A DNA stretch of 32,423 nucleotides from Oceanobacillus salinisoli. GTDB lineage: Bacteria; Bacillota; Bacilli; Bacillales; Amphibacillaceae. Shown here piece after piece: positions 1 through 8,142 of the stretch. Within the stretch, counting starts at the first letter, position 1, and every line of letters starts with the position of its first letter. The notes below the pieces were generated by a model. It searched no databases. It was not told the DNA's origin and saw only the letters and a list, made by a program, of their open reading frames with translations. Position numbers and translations under genes: made by a program. Location: contig NZ_WOFB01000031.1 in assembly GCF_009733865.1 (NCBI RefSeq), positions 1 to 32,423 on the forward strand, given 5' to 3'.

Positions 1-68
1 ACTTACTGGTTGTTTGTTCAGTTTTCAAAGAGCAAATTTTTCGCCGCTTCGTAACAGCGACATTTAAT
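1..68 (-). promoter_or_regulatory. Leader of an rRNA operon lying beyond the left edge
   Basis: Read on the minus strand, this stretch contains CTTTGAAAACTGAACAAAC, a block typical of the leader just before 16S rRNA in Bacillaceae (family knowledge). It lies directly downstream of two strong minus-strand promoters, and no 16S sequence is inside the window. I infer that an rRNA operon starts just left of position 1 and is transcribed leftward. In B. subtilis, ygxA is likewise the neighbour of an rRNA operon (rrnD). Confidence 0.75.
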
Positions 69-190
69 AATATATCACAGTCGACATCTGTTTGTCAACA
101 AGTAATTTTAAAATTTATGTCGTTAAGTAACAATCCGTTTTTAGCGACAAAAAATACTTTAACACGGTTACTACCTGGAAGTCAACATAT
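60..190 (-). promoter_or_regulatory. Tandem rRNA promoters P1 and P2
   Basis: Two sigma-A promoters face left. Upstream P1 has -35 TTGACT (180-185), a 17-bp spacer and -10 TTAAAG (157-162). P2 has a perfect -35 TTGACA (93-98) and -10 ATATAT (70-75, 17-bp spacer) or TATATT (69-74, 18-bp spacer). Tandem promoters spaced about 90 bp apart ahead of a CTTTGAAAACTGAAC leader are the usual layout of Bacillus rRNA operons. No coding frame is present between here and the ygxA stop. Confidence 0.75.
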
Positions 191-267
191 TTTTTATTTA
201 TCTATAAACCCGCATGCTGTAATAACTGTAACCGTGTATATACTATGACCTAAAATAAAAGATGTGA

Positions 268-1140
268 CTAAAAATTACTTAGTTTATACTTGCGCTGGTA
301 AACACCGACACCCTTAGTTTCTTCTAAAACAACGATAATCACTTCTTTTTCTTCCAAATAAGAAATGATGGCAGAGAGGTCGAGCCTATACGGTTTAATA
401 TTCGGATCATTTTTCAATTCAGCATATGACCATGGTTCGTCTTTTGTTCGCATAATTTCCAGTAAATGCTCCGCAGATACCTCGGCCCTATTTTTAATCA
501 CATAGTCCATTGCCAAAACCATTAACTCAATTCGCTTACTAATTTCTTCTCTGCTTTCAATAAACTCTTCATATAGTTTATAGGCTTCTAGATCGATGTT
601 CTTTACTTGATTCCAGACCATTACTTCCGGGTAATAGCCTTTTTCAATGACGGCAAGTCTTGCAAGGTAGTGCAAGGAATGCAGTACTTTACTGTTTGCA
701 TCCTTATAATTTTGCGATGCGAACAGTGCTTTTGCTTCATTATAGCTCTTCACTAACTTGCCAAATTCAATGGCTTTGCGCAAGTTTCTTTTATGAAGTG
801 GAAAATCTCTAAGCTTTTCCTTCAAACTACTGATATATTCATTGCGGTCAAAAACGACTTTTCCATTGATAATCCATTCCACCGCTCTTCGGTATGTGCT
901 TGTATCAATCCATTCCAGCAAAGTCTCTTCGGTAACAATATGTAATGCGGCAGTTTCGCTTGCACTTTCATAATGCTTAACAAACCAGGAATGCTCCCCC
1001 TCTTTTACTATAATAAGAAGTATGATATCAAAGTTATCGGTCAATGGACTATTTAGGTTTGTCTTTTCCATCGTTAAAATGCCTAGTGTATTTGCATCAC
1101 TTGCCCGCTCTTGATAAATAGGTCGTAGGAAATTTTCCAT
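268..1140 (-). CDS. ygxA: YgxA-family nucleotidyltransferase-like protein
   Basis: A 290-residue protein resembling Bacillaceae YgxA. Residues about 1-115 look like a minimal nucleotidyltransferase fold. Residues about 120-225 form an alpha-helical HEPN-like substrate-binding region (HSLHYLARLAVIEKG). Residues about 230-290 form a winged-helix-like tail ending in GVYQRKYKLSNF. No substrate is established, and I do not see a clean GS-x10-DxD catalytic signature, so activity is uncertain. The ATG is preceded by GGAGGAAGG on the minus strand. The gene lies between the leftward rRNA promoters and divergent ygzB, the same neighbourhood as in B. subtilis. Confidence 0.85.
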   Translation of the reverse strand: MENFLRPIYQERASDANTLGILTMEKTNLNSPLTDNFDIILLIIVKEGEHSWFVKHYESASETAALHIVTEETLLEWIDTSTYRRAVEWIINGKVVFDRNEYISSLKEKLRDFPLHKRNLRKAIEFGKLVKSYNEAKALFASQNYKDANSKVLHSLHYLARLAVIEKGYYPEVMVWNQVKNIDLEAYKLYEEFIESREEISKRIELMVLAMDYVIKNRAEVSAEHLLEIMRTKDEPWSYAELKNDPNIKPYRLDLSAIISYLEEKEVIIVVLEETKGVGVYQRKYKLSNF

Positions 1141-1301
1141 CTTCCTTCCTCCACTCTTCCTAAAAATTTCTCAAAACGATATATTAGTTAAAATTACACA
1201 ACCACTATATTCTATCATCAAATTTCGACAAAATTAACATCTATTACTATATATTTCGTTACAAACAAGTGAAATCCTTTTTTTCAAAGGCGAAATTCTG
1301 C

Positions 1302-1382
1302 TATACTAGACCAAAAGCACCCATTTATCATGAAATCATGACAATGACCACATGGGTGTTCATCGTTGGACGTGCCTTTTGA
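1302..1382 (+). promoter_or_regulatory. Promoter and structured leader of ygzB
   Basis: An extended -10 element (TG-C-TATACT, TATACT at 1302-1307) precedes a leader that can fold. An outer arm CAAAAGCAC (1312-1320) pairs with GTGCCTTTTG (1372-1381) with one bulge. An alternative inner arm CACCCAT (1318-1324) pairs with ATGGGTG (1352-1358). A 14-codon ORF (1338-1382, MTMTTWVFIVGRAF) spans the second half and ends just before the ygzB ribosome-binding site, but it lacks a clear Shine-Dalgarno. The -35 is poor. Regulatory function is inference. Confidence 0.4.
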
Positions 1383-1400
1383 ACAATAAGGAGGAAGAAC

Positions 1401-1775
1401 ATGGCTGAACCAAGGTTAATCTATTCAAGTAAAATCAATAAAATCCGTTCCTTTGCACTCATATTAATTTTTGCAGGTATTCTTCTCATGTATGGAGGTA
1501 TCTTATTAAAAAACATCGAGTGGCTAATGTTAATCTTCTTTATTTTAGGGTTGTTAGCTATTGTATTTAGTGTCGTTGTTTATGTTTGGATTGGAACCTT
1601 ATCACTCCGGGCTGTTCCAGTCGTTTGTCCAAACTGCGAAAAACCGACAAAGATGCTGGGACGAGTGGACGCATGTATGCACTGTAAGGAACCTTTGACA
1701 TTGGACAAGGATTTAGAGGGCCTGGATTTTGATGAGAAATATAATTCTAAAAGATATAAAAAGAAAGAGAAATAA
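1401..1775 (+). CDS. ygzB: YgzB family membrane protein with zinc-ribbon tail
   Basis: A 124-residue protein matching the YgzB/UPF0295 family in size and layout. Two membrane helices occupy residues about 17-36 and 40-64. They are followed by a soluble tail with CPNC (C76, C79) and CMHC (C92, C95), a likely zinc ribbon, then a lysine-rich C-terminus. AGGAGG stands 7 bases ahead of the ATG. It is monocistronic, ending in a strong terminator, and lies between ygxA and perR as in B. subtilis. The function of the family is unknown; a membrane role is all the sequence supports. Confidence 0.9.
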   Translation: MAEPRLIYSSKINKIRSFALILIFAGILLMYGGILLKNIEWLMLIFFILGLLAIVFSVVVYVWIGTLSLRAVPVVCPNCEKPTKMLGRVDACMHCKEPLTLDKDLEGLDFDEKYNSKRYKKKEK

Positions 1776-1812
1776 AAAAATCCAAATGGACACTCCCATT
1801 TGGATTTTTTTA
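1776..1812. terminator. Bidirectional terminator between ygzB and perR
   Basis: Near-perfect hairpin: AAAAAAATCCAAATGG, loop ACACTC, CCATTTGGATTTTTTT. The A-run on one side and T-run on the other let it terminate in both directions, serving converging ygzB (+) and perR (-). Confidence 0.9.
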
Positions 1813-1876
1813 TTTGGAACCTGGACATGCTTTTACCTTTAAATAGCTATAGATACACTTTTTCATAAAACGGTGA

Positions 1877-2320
1877 TTAATGCTTTTGCGTTGCTACTTT
1901 CTTGCATTCTTCACATGTTCCGTAAACTTCTAAACGGTGATGACTCACATCAAATCCTGTAACCTGTTCTGCTAAAGATTCAACTTCATCCAATGATGGG
2001 TAGTCAAAGTCAACAATTTTGCCGCAATCATCGCAGATAATATGATAGTGATCAGATGTATTACAATCGAATCGACTGGACGAATCACCATAGGTAAGTT
2101 CACGCACAAGACCGACTTCACGTAGAACGCGTAAATTATTATAGACAGTTGCTACACTCATATTCGGAAATTTTCCTTCCAGTGCTTTATATATTTCATC
2201 CGCTGTCGGGTGCATCATTGAATTTAAAAGATATTCAAGTACCGCATGACGCTGTGGAGTGATACGGACGCCTGATTCTTTTAGTGTATTAATCGCTTGT
2301 CGTAATCGTTTTTCAGACAC
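1877..2320 (-). CDS. perR: PerR, peroxide-sensing Fur-family repressor
   Basis: Fur-family metal-dependent repressor of the peroxide regulon. With a GTG start at 2318-2320 the numbering falls exactly on B. subtilis PerR: regulatory Fe/Mn ligands H37, D85, H91, H93 and D104, and structural zinc cysteines C96, C99, C136 and C139, are all present. D104 is the residue associated with peroxide-sensitive PerR. The winged-helix DNA-binding part contains [21 protein letters not shown] lies 6 bases before the GTG; the longer frame uses TTG at 2341 or ATG at 2326, which have no properly spaced Shine-Dalgarno. A Per box upstream points to autoregulation. Confidence 0.95.
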   Translation of the reverse strand: MSEKRLRQAINTLKESGVRITPQRHAVLEYLLNSMMHPTADEIYKALEGKFPNMSVATVYNNLRVLREVGLVRELTYGDSSSRFDCNTSDHYHIICDDCGKIVDFDYPSLDEVESLAEQVTGFDVSHHRLEVYGTCEECKKVATQKH

Positions 2321-2381
2321 AGTCATCCACCTCACTTTCAATGTAAATAAGTACGTATTATATTCTAATAATATTATTAAT

Positions 2382-2396
2382 TTATAATCTTTATAA
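2382..2396 (-). promoter_or_regulatory. Per box upstream of perR
   Basis: The sequence TTATAATCTTTATAA matches the PerR operator consensus TTATAATNATTATAA at every specified position but one. It sits about 60 bp upstream of the perR start, where autoregulation would be expected. The rest of 2342-2558 is very AT-rich and shows no gene. Confidence 0.75.
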
Positions 2397-2558
2397 TTAG
2401 TTTACCTTCTTTTATAGCTTCCTGTCAATATAAGTACATTACGGACGGTACTATTATCAATTATAAAAATTAAATTTTCAATTATTCTCCTTATTCCTTA
2501 CTATTTGTTCTTTCTTTATTTATATACTATATAAAGTGCATATATGTTTTTACAAGTA

Positions 2559-3119
2559 TTACACATCTGTTTTTAATACTCTTTCCTCCCCGCCCAGGCA
2601 TTTATTAACATAGCGGGCAGCCACAAACAGGAAGTCTGATAACCGATTCAAGTACTGGCGGACGAATGGATTATCCAGTTCTTCTCCAAGACTTACCGTA
2701 GTCCGCTCTGCTCTTCTTACAATGGTCCGTGCTGTATGAAGTGCACTCGATGCCATATGACCAGAAGGCAAAATAAAATTCTTCAGCGGTTCCAGCTTAG
2801 TATCCCATTCATCTATTTTCGTCTCCAGATCATCAATGTGTTCCTGTTTTAACTTCCAGCTTACTTCTTTTCCTTTTGGAGTCGAGAGTTCCGCACCAAC
2901 ATAAAACATAATCGTCTGAACGCGATGCATGACTTCCATAAAATCATCTTTGTCTTCCCAGTTTTCTTTTTCTAAAAAGCTTAAGGCTAATCCAATAAAC
3001 GAATTGGCTTCATCACATGTACCATATGCTTCTACACGTACATCGTTTTTCGGTACACGTTCCCCATAAACCAATGACGTAAGACCTTTATCACCTGAGC
3101 GCGTATAAATTCGTGCCAT
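2559..3119 (-). CDS. PduO-type cob(I)alamin adenosyltransferase
   Basis: A 186-residue protein that transfers the adenosyl group of ATP to cob(I)alamin to make coenzyme B12. The N-terminal ATP-binding motif YTRSGDKGLTSL, the VEAYGTCDEANSFIG segment, RTIVRRAERTTV and NRLSDFLFVAARYVN are hallmarks of the PduO/YvqK type, and the length is normal. AGGGGG lies just upstream of the ATG. Its start is one base beyond the stop of the dehydrogenase gene (TAA-T-ATG), suggesting translational coupling, although the two activities are not obviously linked. No cobalamin riboswitch is visible upstream. Confidence 0.9.
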   Translation of the reverse strand: MARIYTRSGDKGLTSLVYGERVPKNDVRVEAYGTCDEANSFIGLALSFLEKENWEDKDDFMEVMHRVQTIMFYVGAELSTPKGKEVSWKLKQEHIDDLETKIDEWDTKLEPLKNFILPSGHMASSALHTARTIVRRAERTTVSLGEELDNPFVRQYLNRLSDFLFVAARYVNKCLGGEERVLKTDV

Positions 3120-3120
3120 A

Positions 3121-4068
3121 TTAGTACCCCCTGCTTAAATCAATCTTATTTATATAATTATCTTTCTCATTAACATATATGTTTAAATTCTTGTCAAAAA
3201 TGTCCAGTGCCCGCTTCATATAATTAGGTGATAATCCGGAAATATGCGGGGTGATCGTTATATTTTCTTCCTCCCAGAATGGATGGTTTTCAGGTAATGG
3301 CTCCTCTTTGACAACGTCAAGGACAACATGTGCAATCTCTTTTTCCCGAATCGCATTTAACAAATCTTCTTCTACGACGGCATCTCCCCGCCCCATATTC
3401 AGGAAAATGGAATGACTCGGCATCGCTTGAAACTGCTCATATGTGTAAATATCCTTTGTTTCCTCTGTACTTGGCAGAACGGATACGACAAAATCCGCTT
3501 TCGGTAGAACCGTGTTTAGTTCTGTGATTTTAACATTTTCATCGAAGTTGTCTACTTGCTTTCCGCTTCTTGATACACCAATTATATGCATTCGAAACGC
3601 TTTGCCGAGTCGAGCAACTTCCTTACCGATTGCACCAGCCCCAACGACAATTAGCGTTTTCCCTGTGATTTCCTGCATCTTCACCGACTTATCCCATACT
3701 CTGTTTTCCTCATTGTTCATGATGGTTTTTGCTTGACGGCTAACCTGCAGGAGCATCGATATTGCATATTCTGACATTTGAATGGCATGAATTCCTCTAG
3801 CATTGGTGAGTAGAATATTCTTTCCCCGAATCAATTCAAATGGCAATTTCTCTATCCCGGCAGAAAGAACCTGTATCCATTTTATATTCACCGCTTCCGA
3901 TAAGAATGCTTCCTTAATATCACCGCCATATGTAACATATATTTCAGCATCCTTAATATAGGCCATTGCCTCATCAGCGGAGTTGCAAAACTGAAAGGTC
4001 AGGTCTGGAAAATTTGCTCTTAATCTATCCTGATGTTTCCCGGAAATCTTTGCGGAAAAAACAATCAT
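3121..4068 (-). CDS. D-2-hydroxyacid dehydrogenase (NAD-dependent)
   Basis: A 315-residue oxidoreductase of the D-isomer-specific 2-hydroxyacid dehydrogenase family, interconverting a 2-oxoacid and its D-2-hydroxyacid. The Rossmann motif is VVGAGAIGKEVARL. The catalytic arginine is in LNMGRGDAVV, the glutamate in DVVKEEPLP and the histidine in TPHISG, so the R-E-H triad is complete. The start at 4068 was preferred because TTGGGGG lies upstream; the longer frame from TTG at 4122 lacks a ribosome-binding site. Substrate cannot be told. It lies between a sugar transferase gene and the adenosyltransferase gene on the same strand. Confidence 0.85.
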   Translation of the reverse strand: MIVFSAKISGKHQDRLRANFPDLTFQFCNSADEAMAYIKDAEIYVTYGGDIKEAFLSEAVNIKWIQVLSAGIEKLPFELIRGKNILLTNARGIHAIQMSEYAISMLLQVSRQAKTIMNNEENRVWDKSVKMQEITGKTLIVVGAGAIGKEVARLGKAFRMHIIGVSRSGKQVDNFDENVKITELNTVLPKADFVVSVLPSTEETKDIYTYEQFQAMPSHSIFLNMGRGDAVVEEDLLNAIREKEIAHVVLDVVKEEPLPENHPFWEEENITITPHISGLSPNYMKRALDIFDKNLNIYVNEKDNYINKIDLSRGY

Positions 4069-4146
4069 TGCGTAGCCCCCAATACCTTGTATATTTTCCT
4101 CTATTTTACCTGAAAACTGCAAAGATTGGGAGATATAGAGCTTAAA

Positions 4147-4809
4147 TTACTTTTTAATCGTATTCCATAAAATCTTCATATCCATTTTAACCGATCGATT
4201 ATGAATATAATAAAGATCATAATTGACTCTTTCCGTGTAGTTCATGTTATCGCCTCTAACCGCACGGGCATATCCGGTTATTCCCGGCTTTACCTTTAGT
4301 CTATTTTTTTGCCAGTCATTGTAATAGTCCACAATCTCTTTTTTCTCGGGCTTTGGACCAACCAGACTCATATCCCCTTTTAACACATTCCATAACCTTG
4401 GCAGCTTGTGGAGATGATACTTTTTCAGCCACTTTCCAGTTGGGGTAATCGTACAATGAACATCCCGCTGAAATGTAAATTCATCAGGTACGCCATCCAT
4501 CCATGAATCTGGAAATGGATGTGGTGGAAAAGCCCAAATTACCTTGGATGGATTCGTCATAATTCGAAAACTGAACATGATAAATTCCCGGCCATTCTTC
4601 CCTACTCTTACCTCTTTATAAAAAATCGGTTTACCTTCCTTTTTATAAATTCGATACGAGATAAATAATAGTAGAGGCATGAGGGTTAGAAGCAGCACCA
4701 AACTAATACCAACATCTGTCATTCTCTTTAACAACTGATAGAAACGGTCTTTCCTCACTGAATCTGTGTTTTTCACCGCAGTATGAGAAGTAGATTTAAT
4801 ATTTTCCAT
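4147..4809 (-). CDS. Sugar-transferase family protein, probable divergent phosphoglycosyl transferase
   Basis: A 220-residue member of the bacterial sugar transferase family (monotopic phosphoglycosyl transferases that start exopolysaccharide or glycan synthesis on undecaprenyl phosphate). One hydrophobic segment at residues about 34-54 (ISLVLLLTLMPLLLFISYRI) follows KRMTDVG, and the core block is LPRLWNVLKGDMSLVGPKPE with VKPGITGYARAVRG. The usual LDELPQ motif, whose Asp-Glu pair is catalytic in PglC, reads LHKLPR here, and KFR(S/T)M reads SFRIM. Activity may be lost or changed. AGAGGTG precedes the ATG. No other glycan genes are nearby. Confidence 0.75.
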   Translation of the reverse strand: MENIKSTSHTAVKNTDSVRKDRFYQLLKRMTDVGISLVLLLTLMPLLLFISYRIYKKEGKPIFYKEVRVGKNGREFIMFSFRIMTNPSKVIWAFPPHPFPDSWMDGVPDEFTFQRDVHCTITPTGKWLKKYHLHKLPRLWNVLKGDMSLVGPKPEKKEIVDYYNDWQKNRLKVKPGITGYARAVRGDNMNYTERVNYDLYYIHNRSVKMDMKILWNTIKK

Positions 4810-5000
4810 TGCAATACACCTCTTTTATAAAATAGATGTAATAGACTTGTACTACATCCTATTCTTTAAAAGTCGTGCATATTACAATGTTCTTAAAACG
4901 TAATTGATTTTTAATAACGACGGTTGCTGTTGCCATGACTTGGGGATCTTCTCGCCACCCTCGTCGAACGTTAAGGTCTTTTTTATCCTACTTTTTGACG

Positions 5001-5037
5001 AAAAAAGAGAAGCAGGATGTACCACTGCTTCCCTCTC
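5001..5037 (-). terminator. Terminator of bcp
   Basis: On the minus strand GAAGCAG pairs with CTGCTTC around a 9-base loop, followed by TCTTTTTTC, just past the bcp stop. The remaining gap to the sugar transferase gene (4810-5000) holds no gene I can support. Confidence 0.8.
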
Positions 5038-5044
5038 TTCTTAT

Positions 5045-5515
5045 TTATTGTAAATTTTCCCGGATGAATCCAAGAGCTTCTTCTACATGGCCCTCTACTT
5101 TTACTTTACGGTATTCCTTTTGCAATACGCCTTCTTTATCAATGATAAAGGTAGAACGTTCAATCCCGTAATACTCCTTGCCAAAATTCTTTTTCAGCTT
5201 CCATACATCAAATTGCTCGGCTACTTGATGTTCCTCATCGGCAAGCAATAAAAATGGAAGATCATGCTTGTCAATAAACTTCTGATGACGATCAGCAGGG
5301 TCTGGACTCACCCCAATAATCACCGCATCCAACTCGCCAAAGCTTTCATGGTTATCACGAAAATCACAAGCCTCTGTCGTACATCCTGGTGTCATATCTT
5401 TTGGATAAAAATAGAGAACGACATGCTTCCCACGAAAATTAGACAGGCTTACCTTTTCTCCATCTTGATTTGGCAACGTAAAATCTTCTACCTGTTTTCC
5501 TACTTCTACTGACAT
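5045..5515 (-). CDS. bcp: Bcp-type thiol peroxidase (peroxiredoxin)
   Basis: A 156-residue peroxiredoxin of the BCP/PrxQ subfamily that reduces H2O2 and organic hydroperoxides in the cytosol with thioredoxin-type donors. The peroxidatic cysteine is C45 in DMTPGCTTEAC, with a candidate resolving cysteine C50 five residues later, the PrxQ arrangement. FYPKD and the conserved Arg in GIERSTFIID are present. GGAGGG precedes the ATG. It corresponds to B. subtilis ygaF, which also lies between perR and gsaB. I see no Per box upstream. Confidence 0.93.
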   Translation of the reverse strand: MSVEVGKQVEDFTLPNQDGEKVSLSNFRGKHVVLYFYPKDMTPGCTTEACDFRDNHESFGELDAVIIGVSPDPADRHQKFIDKHDLPFLLLADEEHQVAEQFDVWKLKKNFGKEYYGIERSTFIIDKEGVLQKEYRKVKVEGHVEEALGFIRENLQ

Positions 5516-5593
5516 CTAAATCCCTCCAACGTGATTTTAATGCTACTATATCATATCACTGTAAGAGATTCATTTATCTGTGCTTGGTAGTTT

Positions 5594-5747
5594 AGGATTC
5601 TCGCTCGGTATTTCTGGGGTCCCGATCGTTTATTCAGTGGCCTCGCTCGATATTCCTGCGCTCTCGCTCGTTTATTCAGCATTCTTGCTCGATATTCCTG
5701 AACTCATGTTCGTTTATTCGGCACTCCCGCTCGATTAAGCATTCACT
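5594..5747. repeat. Intergenic array with 21-bp period (42-bp alternating units)
   Basis: Seven successive units of exactly 21 bp consist of a 7-bp box (TCGCTCG or near variants CCGATCG, TTGCTCG, ATGTTCG, CCGCTCG) starting at 5601, 5622, 5643, 5664, 5685, 5706 and 5727, each followed by a 14-mer. The 14-mers alternate between ATATTCCTGxxxTC and TTTATTCAGxxxxC types, giving a 42-bp higher-order repeat. It lies downstream of the channel gene stop and upstream of bcp. It is not a CRISPR because there are no unique spacers. Confidence 0.85.
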
Positions 5748-5760
5748 TAGGTTTTCAGAG

Positions 5761-6207
5761 CTACTCCCCTAGTTTTGATCGCTCCCCACCTCTTGACTGA
5801 ATTAATTTCATAACAAATGCAGTAGGTAAAATATATCCGATTAATGCCTCTATCATCGCTATAAACCTGCCAATTCCGATTGGTGTAATATCCCCATATC
5901 CAATCGTCAGCATCGTTACACCGCTAAAATAAATCGAATTCATTAGCGACTCAAGGACATTGACTTGCTGCAGCTCTCCATTTTCCACGAGTATGAGCCC
6001 CTCAAATGATAGAACAAAATAAATGAGTCCAAAGCCTATAATTACAGTGATATAGATAATGATTAAAGCTATAAAAAGTTCTGTTGAAAACCGGCTTTCT
6101 CTAAGCTCGAATTTCAACTGAATATTTTTCCCCCTGATAAATAAAAAAATGCTTTTTACTATAACGTAACTAATGATGATAAAAATAATCCACGGAATAA
6201 GAAACAT
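5761..6207 (-). CDS. Two-TM potassium channel family protein
   Basis: A 148-residue ion channel subunit. Membrane helices are at about 5-24, 43-68 and 110-130, the last two flanking a pore loop with the K+ selectivity filter TIGYGD (residues 101-106). No RCK/TrkA-N regulatory domain follows; the tail is only about 20 residues. An active form would be tetrameric and let K+ through the membrane. AAAGGAG is 8 bases ahead of the ATG at 6207; the TTG one codon earlier is less likely. The array beyond its 3' end separates it from bcp. Confidence 0.85.
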   Translation of the reverse strand: MFLIPWIIFIIISYVIVKSIFLFIRGKNIQLKFELRESRFSTELFIALIIIYITVIIGFGLIYFVLSFEGLILVENGELQQVNVLESLMNSIYFSGVTMLTIGYGDITPIGIGRFIAMIEALIGYILPTAFVMKLIQSRGGERSKLGE

Positions 6208-6416
6208 CAAGATTACTCCTTTAGCTGCCCTAGTTTTTGCAAATTGAAAATATGACTTGGCTATCCCAATTTTTCATGTTCTATAATTACTATATGCTTT
6301 TGGAGGTTGGGGCTTGTCTTTTTTCGAAAATTACTTAATGATTTAGCGTCCCCATCGTTTTTACAAATTTTTTTTGATATAGTTAGGAATGGAAACCGTT
6401 TAGGGAGGAATCAAAA

Positions 6417-7706
6417 ATGGATTTTACAAAATCAGAACAATTACATAAAGAAGCACTCGAACATATCGTTGGAGGTGTTAATTCCCCTTCACGTGCCTAT
6501 AAAGGAGTTGGGGGTGGCTCGCCTGTATACATGGAGCGCGGCCAGGGTGCTTACTTCTGGGATGTGGACGGGAATAAATACATTGATTATCTGGCAGCAT
6601 ACGGTCCCATCATCACGGGGCATGCCCATCCTCATATTGCTGAGGCGATTACGAAAGCCGCGAATACGGGTGTTCTTTATGGAACGCCGACCAGTTTGGA
6701 AAATCAATTTGCAAAAATGCTGAAAGAAGCGATTCCTTCCTTGGAAAGGGTTCGTTTCAATAACTCTGGTACCGAAGCAGTCATGACTACAATTCGTGTT
6801 GCCCGCGCCTATACTGGACGGTCAAAAATCATGAAATTTGCCGGATGTTATCACGGTCATTTTGATGCTGTGCTCGTCCAAGCTGGTTCAGGTCCTTCTA
6901 CATTGGGAACTCCTGACTCAGCCGGGGTACCAATTACAACGGCTGAGGATGTTATTACTGTTCCGTTTAATGATTTAAATGCGATGAAGAAAGCTCTCGC
7001 AAAATGGGGAGATGAAATCGCAGCTGTTTTAGTGGAGCCAATCGTCGGAAACTTTGGTATCGTGGAACCGCATGAAGGATTCCTGCAACGTGTCAATGAC
7101 TTAGCTCACGAAGCAGGCGCACTTGTTATTTACGATGAGGTAATTACCGCATTCCGCTTTACTTATGGAAGTGCCCAACAGCTATACGGTGTGGAACCTG
7201 ACATGACGGCAATGGGGAAAGTGATTGGCGGTGGACTGCCAATTGGTGCATATGGTGGACGTAAAGATATTATGGAGCAAGTAGCACCACTCGGTCCCGC
7301 ATACCAGGCTGGAACGATGTCAGGGAATCCAGCTTCCATGGCATCTGGCATCGCCTGCTTAGAAATTCTTGGCCAGGAAGGTGTTTATGAAAAACTCGAT
7401 CAGCTTGGGGAACGCTTGGAAACAGGTATCTTGGCAAAGGCTCAGGAACATGGCATCCATACTACCGTTAACCGATTAAAAGGTGCGCTTACCGTTTACT
7501 TCGGCGTGGACAAAGTGACGAATTATGCAGAAGCTGAAGCAAGTGATGGCGAAGCATTCGGTCGCTTCTTTAAACTCATGCTGAATGAAGGCATTAATCT
7601 CGCACCGTCTAAATATGAAGCATGGTTCCTTACCACGGAGCATACAGAAGAAGATATTGACCAGACGATTGAAGCGGTGGGTCGTGCTTTTGCGAAGATG
7701 GCGTAA
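6417..7706 (+). CDS. gsaB: Glutamate-1-semialdehyde 2,1-aminomutase
   Basis: A 429-residue PLP enzyme converting glutamate-1-semialdehyde to 5-aminolevulinate, the last step of the C5 route to haem and other tetrapyrroles. It is full length and starts in the family style ([18 protein letters not shown]). The PLP pocket includes [15 protein letters not shown], and the Schiff-base lysine lies in [22 protein letters not shown] precedes the ATG. The position next to bcp and a YgaD-type exporter matches B. subtilis gsaB, the second GSA aminotransferase besides hemL; whether hemL exists elsewhere cannot be seen. Confidence 0.95.
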   Translation: MDFTKSEQLHKEALEHIVGGVNSPSRAYKGVGGGSPVYMERGQGAYFWDVDGNKYIDYLAAYGPIITGHAHPHIAEAITKAANTGVLYGTPTSLENQFAKMLKEAIPSLERVRFNNSGTEAVMTTIRVARAYTGRSKIMKFAGCYHGHFDAVLVQAGSGPSTLGTPDSAGVPITTAEDVITVPFNDLNAMKKALAKWGDEIAAVLVEPIVGNFGIVEPHEGFLQRVNDLAHEAGALVIYDEVITAFRFTYGSAQQLYGVEPDMTAMGKVIGGGLPIGAYGGRKDIMEQVAPLGPAYQAGTMSGNPASMASGIACLEILGQEGVYEKLDQLGERLETGILAKAQEHGIHTTVNRLKGALTVYFGVDKVTNYAEAEASDGEAFGRFFKLMLNEGINLAPSKYEAWFLTTEHTEEDIDQTIEAVGRAFAKMA

Positions 7707-7720
7707 GTTTTAACGAAATG

Positions 7721-7753
7721 GAAAGCACTCTCTAGTTGGGAGTGCTTTTTTTG
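7721..7753 (+). terminator. Terminator of gsaB
   Basis: AAAGCACTCTC, loop TAGT, then TGGGAGTGCTTT followed by a T-run; a strong intrinsic terminator 15 bases after the gsaB stop. Confidence 0.9.
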
Positions 7754-7880
7754 TGTTGATGCGGTTGTGTCGGCTTTGCTTTACCAGGATCATGGGGGCG
7801 TAGAAATTTATGGAGATATCTTTAGACAATATGGTGGGATTCTTAAATAGGGCTAAGCGGATAGCAACATTGGTTAACTC

Positions 7881-8073
7881 TTATCAACCAGATTGGTACT
7901 TTTATCAACTGTTATAAAATTTATCAACTCAAATGTGAATCTTATCAACCATTGGGACTTAGATATCAACCCATAACGCTCCGTTATCGACCGTTCTGGT
8001 ACTTTTATCAACCGTTACAAAATTTATCAACCAAACAAGGGCTCTTATCGACCGTTAAAATAATATATCAACC
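7881..8073. repeat. Intergenic array of TTATCAACC boxes, about 21-bp period
   Basis: Ten boxes TTATC(A/G)AC(C/T), two degraded to TATCAACC, start at about 7881, 7902, 7921, 7942, 7963, 7984, 8005, 8024, 8045 and 8065, so the spacing is 19-21 bp with 21 most common. Between them run semi-conserved 10-12-mers; GATTGGTACT/TTCTGGTACT and GTTAYAAAAT recur in the same order, so a larger unit of about 100 bp is partly duplicated. It lies between the convergent 3' ends of gsaB and the exporter gene. The rest of 7754-7880 shows nothing. Confidence 0.8.
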
Positions 8074-8101
8074 ACCCCACCTGCAACCAATTTGACTAAA
8101 C

Positions 8102-8138
8102 AGAAAAATGCGACCCACACCTAGTATGAGTCGCATTC
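8102..8138 (-). terminator. Terminator of the ABC exporter gene
   Basis: On the minus strand AATGCGAC and GTCGCATT pair around a 15-base loop and are followed by TTTCTG, immediately after the ygaD-type stop codon. Confidence 0.85.
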
Positions 8139-8142
8139 CAAA

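Noticed and set aside
6307..6723. 138-residue frame overlapping the start of gsaB
   Set aside because: Out of frame with gsaB, which has a strong start and full family similarity; the upstream part is AT-rich promoter DNA.
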